Below are positions 58,828 through 64,000 of a DNA stretch of 64,000 nt, in pieces. This stretch comes from Gonapodya prolifera JEL478 (Eukaryota; Monoblepharomycota; Monoblepharidomycetes; Monoblepharidales; Gonapodyaceae), in NCBI GenBank assembly GCA_001574975.1, contig KQ965820.1:1-64000 (forward strand), in the 5' to 3' direction. Position 1 is the first letter of the stretch. Each line of letters starts with the position of its first letter. The notes under the pieces were generated by a model. It made no database searches. It was not told the origin of the DNA and worked only from the letters and a program-made list of their open reading frames with translations. Made by a program: the position numbers and the translations under genes.

Positions 58828-59873
58828 TCAAAGAGCATTTGTCTGATGCTATTGCATAAAAAATAAGTTATAGTGAATGGGTACAAGCAATGGGGTTCAA
58901 ACTGCTTACCAGTGATGCCCCCTCACTTGGATGAATATGGAACACAATCAAAGAAGATTTAACATCTGAATCATGNACAAGTCTCTCTATATCTGAAGAG
59001 AGCTTCAGGGGATTCCCCAACAATATTATGGGGTCAACAAAAGGAGTGCAAAGTTCTGGTTGTTTCATCTATAAAGGGAATGGTAATGCCATTCAGTATT
59101 GACAGAAACTAAAACTCACTTTGCCTTTAGCGTCATCAACTTCAGGCTCTTGTTCAGTCAATGCTGAGCCAATTTTGATTTTGGAGGATAATGGTTTTGT
59201 AGATACTTTATTTTTAATTCTCTTTGGTGATCGAGAGTCCTCTCCAAGAGTCCCAGCTGCATTGCCACCTTGTGAAGGTGCTTCAACTGATTGGACAAGA
59301 GGGGTTGGCTCCCACAATCGATCTTCCACAGGTGGGGAAAAGCCATCCAGCTCCTCATCATGTGATGCATGAGGAGCTGGTTTCAATGGTGCTTTGTGTT
59401 TTCCTGAATTCAACATCAAATGTAATGTGGAAGTTTCCACACTAGGATTAGGAACTGCATTCACTTACCTTTTGATGCACCAGGAACACTTTTGCCAAGG
59501 CACATTTGTGCTGCAAGTTCCAAAAATATAGCTCTTGTTGCAGCAGTATCAAATTGTCCTAAAATGCAAGAGATAAACTATTGCAATTACAAATGTGCCG
59601 AATTTCAAGGTACGTACCATGGTACATCAGCAACAATGCTTCTTCAATTTTTGCAACACTCCATCCACTGCCGAGCTTCTGCGATCGTAGCTCCTTCTCC
59701 CACGCAACATACTTATTCATCCAGACAGCAGCACGTTCCTCAACATATGCCTGCGTAGGGCGCTCAGGCAGTTCTGATAGCATTTCAAAAAGTATTGACT
59801 AAATGAAAAGATGATCAGTAATTGCAACATTTGCTCAAATCAGACTTACTGTCACACTGACATCCACTAACAT
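58828..59873 (-). CDS. Unknown 252-residue protein in an AT-rich island
   Basis: Six exons, 59850-59873, 59618-59798, 59469-59558, 59120-59403, 58910-59068 and 58828-58848, all phase-consistent with good GTA/GTG..TAG/CAG borders. The first encodes MLVDVSVT, the last HQTNAL and stop. The body is SILFEMLSELPERPTQAYVE, AAVWMNKYVAWEKELRSQKL, GSGWSVAKIEEALLLMYHG, then FDTAATRAIFLELAAQMCLG. An acidic/proline stretch with a basic nuclear-signal-like SPKRIKNK follows, then LCTPFVDPIILLGNPLKLSS. I do not recognise the family. Base composition and codon use are clearly AT-richer than in adjacent genes, suggesting a different origin (transfer or mobile-element cargo). One N lies in exon 5. Confidence 0.6.
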
Positions 59874-60322
59874 GGAGTATATAGTGTAGTATGAGTGTTG
59901 GGTATTAGCTGCTGTGCCACTACTNTGGCCGCGGGTTTAGATGTGCACACCTGCAGGACGTGCCCTAAGTTTGGCATCACGTTCCTGCAGGTGAGTTCTA
60001 TGCACATTACGTCTTGCTATGTACATCTGATCATATATGCACGTTCCTGCAGTTTACAGGCTCGTGCAGCTCACTTAGGTTGTGTAGCATCCAGGGCTCC
60101 ATTTGCAGTCTTGTCTTTGGGCCCCAATAAATGATGCAGACAATAACACTCCAGGCAGCCAAGTTGACCCCAGCAAGGATTGTCAAAAACCACCCAATAC
60201 CAATGGTGGTTCGGCGGGGGCTATGGCAAGGGGACCAAGGGCGGCAAGTGTGAAGCAGAGGAAGCTTGCGGCAACTGCGTGAGGGTGGTGTGGTGTTGGT
60301 GATGGGGGACAAGCAGGAGACA

Positions 60323-60330
60323 GGGGAGGG
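60323..60330. repeat. Target-site duplication, left copy (GGGGAGGG)
   Basis: GGGGAGGG immediately left of the inserted element; identical copy at 60827-60834. Eight-base duplications are the hallmark of hAT transposition. Confidence 0.85.
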
Positions 60331-60826
60331 TAAGGCCCTGGACGAGTGGGTAACTCGTCACTTTATTGTCAACTTGTACTCGCCTAGTGTATTGTGATAC
60401 TGTACTCGTCACTTGCCTAAAAAGTTCGATGCAAACTCGCGACTCGCGAGTATACTCGCGAGTATACTTGCCAATATATGTTCAAAAAAAAAACTTCATT
60501 CAAACCTTGCCCACATAGCAGGTACCAAAAGCAGAGCACCAAACATTTTTGTTATGTATTTTTTACATGTAATTATTGTTATTTCGCACCTTCATCGCTT
60601 TCAAAACATCAAAATTCCTGAGTTGGACGGTGGGAGAGACAGGCTAAAAGCACACAGCGGGGAAGTACACGCGGCTAAATAATTTTAAGCGAACTCGCGA
60701 GTACACTCGCGAGTTTGAAAATTTGTACTCGCAACTCACCAAATTTTATTAGCATCAACTCAGCTCGTACTCGCGAGTTTATACTTGGCAAGTTGGCAAG
60801 TTTATACTCACTCGTCCAGGGCCTTA
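60331..60826. mobile_element. Non-autonomous hAT-like MITE, 496 bases
   Basis: The element starts TAAGGCCCTGGACGAGTG and ends with the exact reverse complement (18-base perfect terminal inverted repeats), flanked by an 8-base direct duplication GGGGAGGG. No transposase is encoded. The interior is AT-richer and full of the self-complementary motif ACTCGCGAGT in direct and inverted orientation (around 60437-60465, 60690-60720 and 60765-60780), likely subterminal binding sites or a foldback. Perfect inverted repeats and an unmutated duplication argue for recent insertion. It lies inside intron 60275-60845 of the MFS gene; removal of element plus one duplication leaves a 67-base intron, the normal size here. 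Confidence 0.88.
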
Positions 60827-60834
60827 GGGGAGGG
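60827..60834. repeat. Target-site duplication, right copy (GGGGAGGG)
   Basis: Second copy of the 8-base duplication bordering the MITE. Confidence 0.85.
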
Positions 60835-62708
60835 CAACATTGTACCAATAATCGACGCCCCTTGGGAAGGAAAGACGTCCAGCAGGAACGTGTTGCAGCT
60901 GGTGCCACTACACCACAATGCAGGTCATAAGATTGTTCCTTCCCCACTTCTCAACAAAAGAGGACAGCACTCACAAGGCCTGGGACCAGTCCCAGCAATA
61001 GTGGCACTGAGCATGGGAACCCCGAACCACATGGCTCGTTCCACGCCCCATCCGTACATGAGGAGACTGCCAAAGATGAAGAGAATGGGGAGCCATGAGG
61101 AGCGGAGACAGTCCTGTGGGCCACGCACACATGGGTCAGTTTCAATGTGATTCAACGGAGGAGTGGAGTGGGGATGAAAAACCAATCTCAGGTATCAACA
61201 CGCCCACTCGCTTGACCTTCCACCTGGCAAAGATCCTGTTGGCATACATGCGAAAGATCCAGGCCCCTGCAAAGAAGCTGAACCCAACAAACAGCTGCAC
61301 AAAACCGATCTGTGATGTGGAGAAGGCATACACGTGCGTGTAGTTGCGGGGAACCGTCATGGAGAAAATGTACAGGACCATGACCGTGAAGGGGATTTGA
61401 ACAACAAGGGCAAGAACAAAAGAGTCTAAAGGGTGGGTGGTGGGTGGTGAGAGGGGCTCCTCAATGGGGCAAATTCAGTGGGTAATTCTTACATTTATCT
61501 AAACGCGGAAAGGAAAGAAAAGGAAAGAGCGAGTTTAATTGAACAGACAGGTCATCGGTCAAGTGACGTCACCACTCTCTGTGTACCAACGGCACAAAGG
61601 GATTTTGTTTGCGCCTTGGTACTGACGTTGAAGGAAAGCGGGGGCGTTGGCCAGGTGAAGCACTGCACGGTGGAGCAAGGGAGCGTGGCAGTGCAACTCA
61701 CACCAAGGTAAAAGAATCCAAGGGCTTGCAAGCGGGATGAGGAAGGGTTGATGTCGGAGAGCGTACCCCGTGAGCGGAGGGACAGAGAGTGAGCCCAACT
61801 ACCATCCAGGACGGCCATGAGATAGCATTCATGCTCCCCGCGACCAGCACGGCGCTCATTCCAATCTGCTGCAATATCCGCATGATGTAAAACATGGCGA
61901 TGTTCTTTGAGAAGTATCCCAGCACAGTTGTGACGATTGCAATGGGGATTGAGAGGACGTATGTGATGCGGCAGCTGCGGACTGGGGGAAAGTTGGATAT
62001 CCGATATAAGGGCTTGGACTTGGGCTGTACAGAAAGGGTTGAGTGGAATTCGCATGTACCGTTGGCAAGCTGCACCTAGAGCAACGGCGCAAGAGCATTC
62101 ATGAACGTCGCAATTGAGATGGACGCGTTTGATGGCTTGTTGGGACGTGTCCAGGTCGATTTGCTGAGTTTGGTGGGGGCGGAATCGGAAGTCGGAACGG
62201 TCTATGACGAATACATACACAGCAACAGCAGATAACGGGGATCACGCACCATGACCGGTAGCAAGGGCAACTAAACAAATTCCAAGAAGCGGTACGAGTA
62301 TGTGTGAGACAGAGGTGCAAGATGGTGCGCGAACATGCAAGTCAGTTCAGTGCAGTGAACAGCCCACGCCCCACCGCAACCACTCACGAATATAGAATTC
62401 AACAAACTGGCCGCCGTCGCCATACTCATGACCAGCCCCTGAATGATCCAGAACCGTCGCCGGGAGAACCGGCATGCAGACGAGGCATCCGTTCGATCCG
62501 AGTGGGAGGGTGCAGGTGACGCCAGAACCAGTTCGGATTCCTTTGCATCAATGGCTTGGATTTGCGTCCTCTGGTGCACGGATTCGGCAAGTGGAGCTGT
62601 CGGAAACAAATCGGACACGGTGTCTGCATTTGGTTCCGCGAGTGTCTCCCTCGCTGGCAGAGCTGAGTCCAGCGAGTCCAGTGGCGCAGATGCATTGCTT
62701 GCGGACAT

Positions 62709-63678
62709 TGTCTGCACGCGAGTCGAGTGTAGAAATATAGTGGTGAAGTGAAGAGGGAGCTTGGGAGCCTGGAGACAGGTACAGAAGGGGCCCTGACCAA
62801 ATGGGACCCGGAGTGAGGTTATTTTGATAGTTGCGCATCGGAAGTTCGGAACCCATTCTGACCCTATTGCGCGTGTGCCGGCTTGCTTGCATATTCATTT
62901 TGATTCCTGCTTTCTCGTCATGTTGCTGGCTGCTTTGTCATACTCCACTCGTCGGTGTTGAAGATTGCTGAGATGAACAGTGTTCTATGGGCGAGGTGCG
63001 GATGTCTTCACCCGTGTTTGCTCTCCGTCTGGAACCCGACCTCCCTAGGGTGGTGTCCGTGTAAAGTATAGTTGGCATCTCATCACGTGGGTCGACTGTC
63101 GTGGGCTTGTGGCATATGTCCCCTCACTGTACACTGTACATGCACCGTTGACTCATCATCATCGCTATCTACCCTCCTCGTCCTTGTCCTACAATTCTCC
63201 AGTTGGGGCCTGGGCGGTCGTCCTCTATCCGCCGTCTGGTAGGGATGAGACGTCCTGCATCATTCCTGCATCCGTACATGACGACCCCTGGCATTCCAAG
63301 ATGAAATGAGCAATTACGACGTCTGCAAGAAAAGGTAACGCAAACCCGCCTCGGACGTGGATACGGTGGCTGACCAGGCACCAGCAAACGAGGGTGAGAC
63401 GAAAGTCGATGGAGCGCGCAAGGAGTGACGAATGTGAGCAAGGCGTCGGACCACCAAGCGGGAGGAGAGTTGGAGTCTTAATTGGTGGGCCTCTCCCCGA
63501 ATAAAGGGAGGGAGTGATGTACCCGGTAACACAGCGGAGCCGTAACACAGTTTCTTGACATTTCGTTCCTTATAACCTGTCTCACGGCTGAACCCGAGGC
63601 AGATCTTTTTAGCTTCCCCACCCACCCACCTTCTCACCACTTTGCGACACTCGAATCCGCCACACTCCCCTCTGCGCC
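62709..63678. promoter_or_regulatory. Divergent region between two MFS paralogues
   Basis: About 970 bases separate the two start codons, read outward. No gene in between is supported. Open frames at 63169-63640 are shadows. The region should contain both promoters and possibly a shared control element. Confidence 0.45.
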
Positions 63679-64000
63679 ATGTCTGCCAGCCATCCGTCTG
63701 CGTCCCCGGACTCGCCCGTTACCGAGACACCCGCGGAACCAAATGACTCCACCCCCCCCGATTCTGTGTCCAATTTGCTTCCGACTTCTCCACCTGTGCC
63801 TGCCAGCACGCAGCAACCCACGTACGAACACGAATCTGCGGAAAAGAGTCCGCGCATTCACTCGCACGACGTCGATGCAGATGCAAAGAAATCGGACTTG
63901 GTTTCCTCGTCACCGTCGCCCTCTCACTCTCACTCGGATCGCAGGGATGCCTCGTCTGCGCGTGGCTCGCGGTTCTCACGACGGCGGTTTTGGATCATAC
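63679..64000 (+). CDS. MFS transporter paralogue, 5' part only (cut by window edge)
   Basis: An open frame from ATG 63679 runs to the window end without a stop: MSASHPSASPDSPVTETPAE, a Ser/Pro/Asp-rich head, SHSDRRDASSARGSRFSRRR and then FWII. It matches the left MFS gene in order and spacing (MSASNAS..., SHSDRTDASSACRFSRRRFWII), so this is the start of a second copy in opposite orientation. The remaining ~1.5-2.5 kb lies outside the window. A C8 run near 63752 is open in this frame. Confidence 0.75.
   Translation, partial: MSASHPSASPDSPVTETPAEPNDSTPPDSVSNLLPTSPPVPASTQQPTYEHESAEKSPRIHSHDVDADAKKSDLVSSSPSPSHSHSDRRDASSARGSRFSRRRFWII

Larger units (their letters stand above)
60031..62708 (-). 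pseudogene. MFS transporter, probably disrupted; carries a MITE in an intron
   Basis: Starts MSASNASAPLDSLDS at 62708 with a long Ser/Ala/Glu cytoplasmic head, then FSRRRFWIIQGLVMSMATAA (helix 1). Later exons read VALATG, PSNASISIATFMNALAPLL, SIPIAIVTTVLGYFSKNIAM, MRILQQIGMSAVLVAGS, GTLSDINPSSSRLQALGFFY, DSFVLALVVQIPFTVMVLYI, SWLPILFIFGSLLMYGWGVE, CNTFLLDVFPSQGASII, ASFLCFTLAALGPLAIAP and TIGIGWFLTILAGVNLAAWS. This is a 12-helix drug/metabolite-type MFS carrier of the fungal DHA group. Two places do not join: between VLVAGS and GTLSDI (about 61790-61830) no splice fits. After ALGPLAIAP a one-base change at a C5 run (about 60222) shifts frame. An intron at 60275-60845 holds a transposon. Pseudogene, or a good gene with assembly errors. 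Confidence 0.62.

Overview
This looks like nuclear DNA of an early-diverging, chytrid-like fungus. It carries fungal-specific genes: a PRM1 cell-fusion protein, a three-domain tRNA ligase of the Trl1 type, a Kin4-like kinase, OPT and APC transporters and a Plavaka-type transposon. It also carries Cache-domain membrane sensors of the kind seen in zoosporic fungi. Genes are packed on both strands and are very intron-rich. Introns are mostly 55-90 bases with GT..AG ends, and the permease gene contains exons of 7, 11 and 19 bases. The exact species is not proven. Exon coordinates come from reading frame, splice phase and family homology by eye; wherever I give an exon list the phases close.

Layout. 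0.4-2.6 kb: decayed Plavaka-like DNA transposon with CACTTAA subterminal repeats. 2.8-7.9 kb (-): Kin4-like kinase, then an 18-exon amino-acid permease. 9.9-14.5 kb (+): METTL7-like methyltransferase, an unknown membrane-anchored protein, an RD/G-rich RRM protein. 15.9-17.4 kb (-): secreted Gly-Val repeat protein. 18.6-20.7 kb (-): broken Cache sensor. 22.0-28.2 kb (-): unknown A/P/Q-tailed protein, SnoaL/NTF2-like protein, a 105-residue protein made of two copies of a KYKPxEH..KEDGTPDKR motif. 28.5-29.5 kb (+): broken SpoU methyltransferase. 29.7-42.9 kb: large coiled-coil protein (-), RapGAP (+), PRM1 (-), unknown Ser-rich protein (+), TRL1 (+). 45.6-54.6 kb (-): SDR oxidoreductase, second Cache sensor, OPT oligopeptide transporter, ABM monooxygenase-like protein. 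54.9-58.5 kb: broken phytanoyl-CoA-dioxygenase-like gene (+), a secreted protein built from five exon-encoded cysteine modules (-), and a stray fragment of the dioxygenase. 58.8-59.9 kb (-): unknown 252-residue gene in an AT-rich island. 60.0-64.0 kb: two MFS transporter paralogues, head to head; the left one has a 496-base hAT-like MITE inside an intron, the right one runs off the window.

Themes. Sensing and uptake recur (two Cache receptors, APC, OPT and MFS transporters), together with RNA processing (TRL1, RRM protein, SpoU). Local duplication is active: the Cache pair, MFS pair, dioxygenase fragment, cysteine modules and EHGG motifs. At least seven host genes show a one-base frame change or in-frame stop. 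Single Ns and runs next to homopolymers leave open that some are assembly errors. I saw no LTR element, Polinton, virus copy, rRNA, convincing tRNA or CRISPR array.
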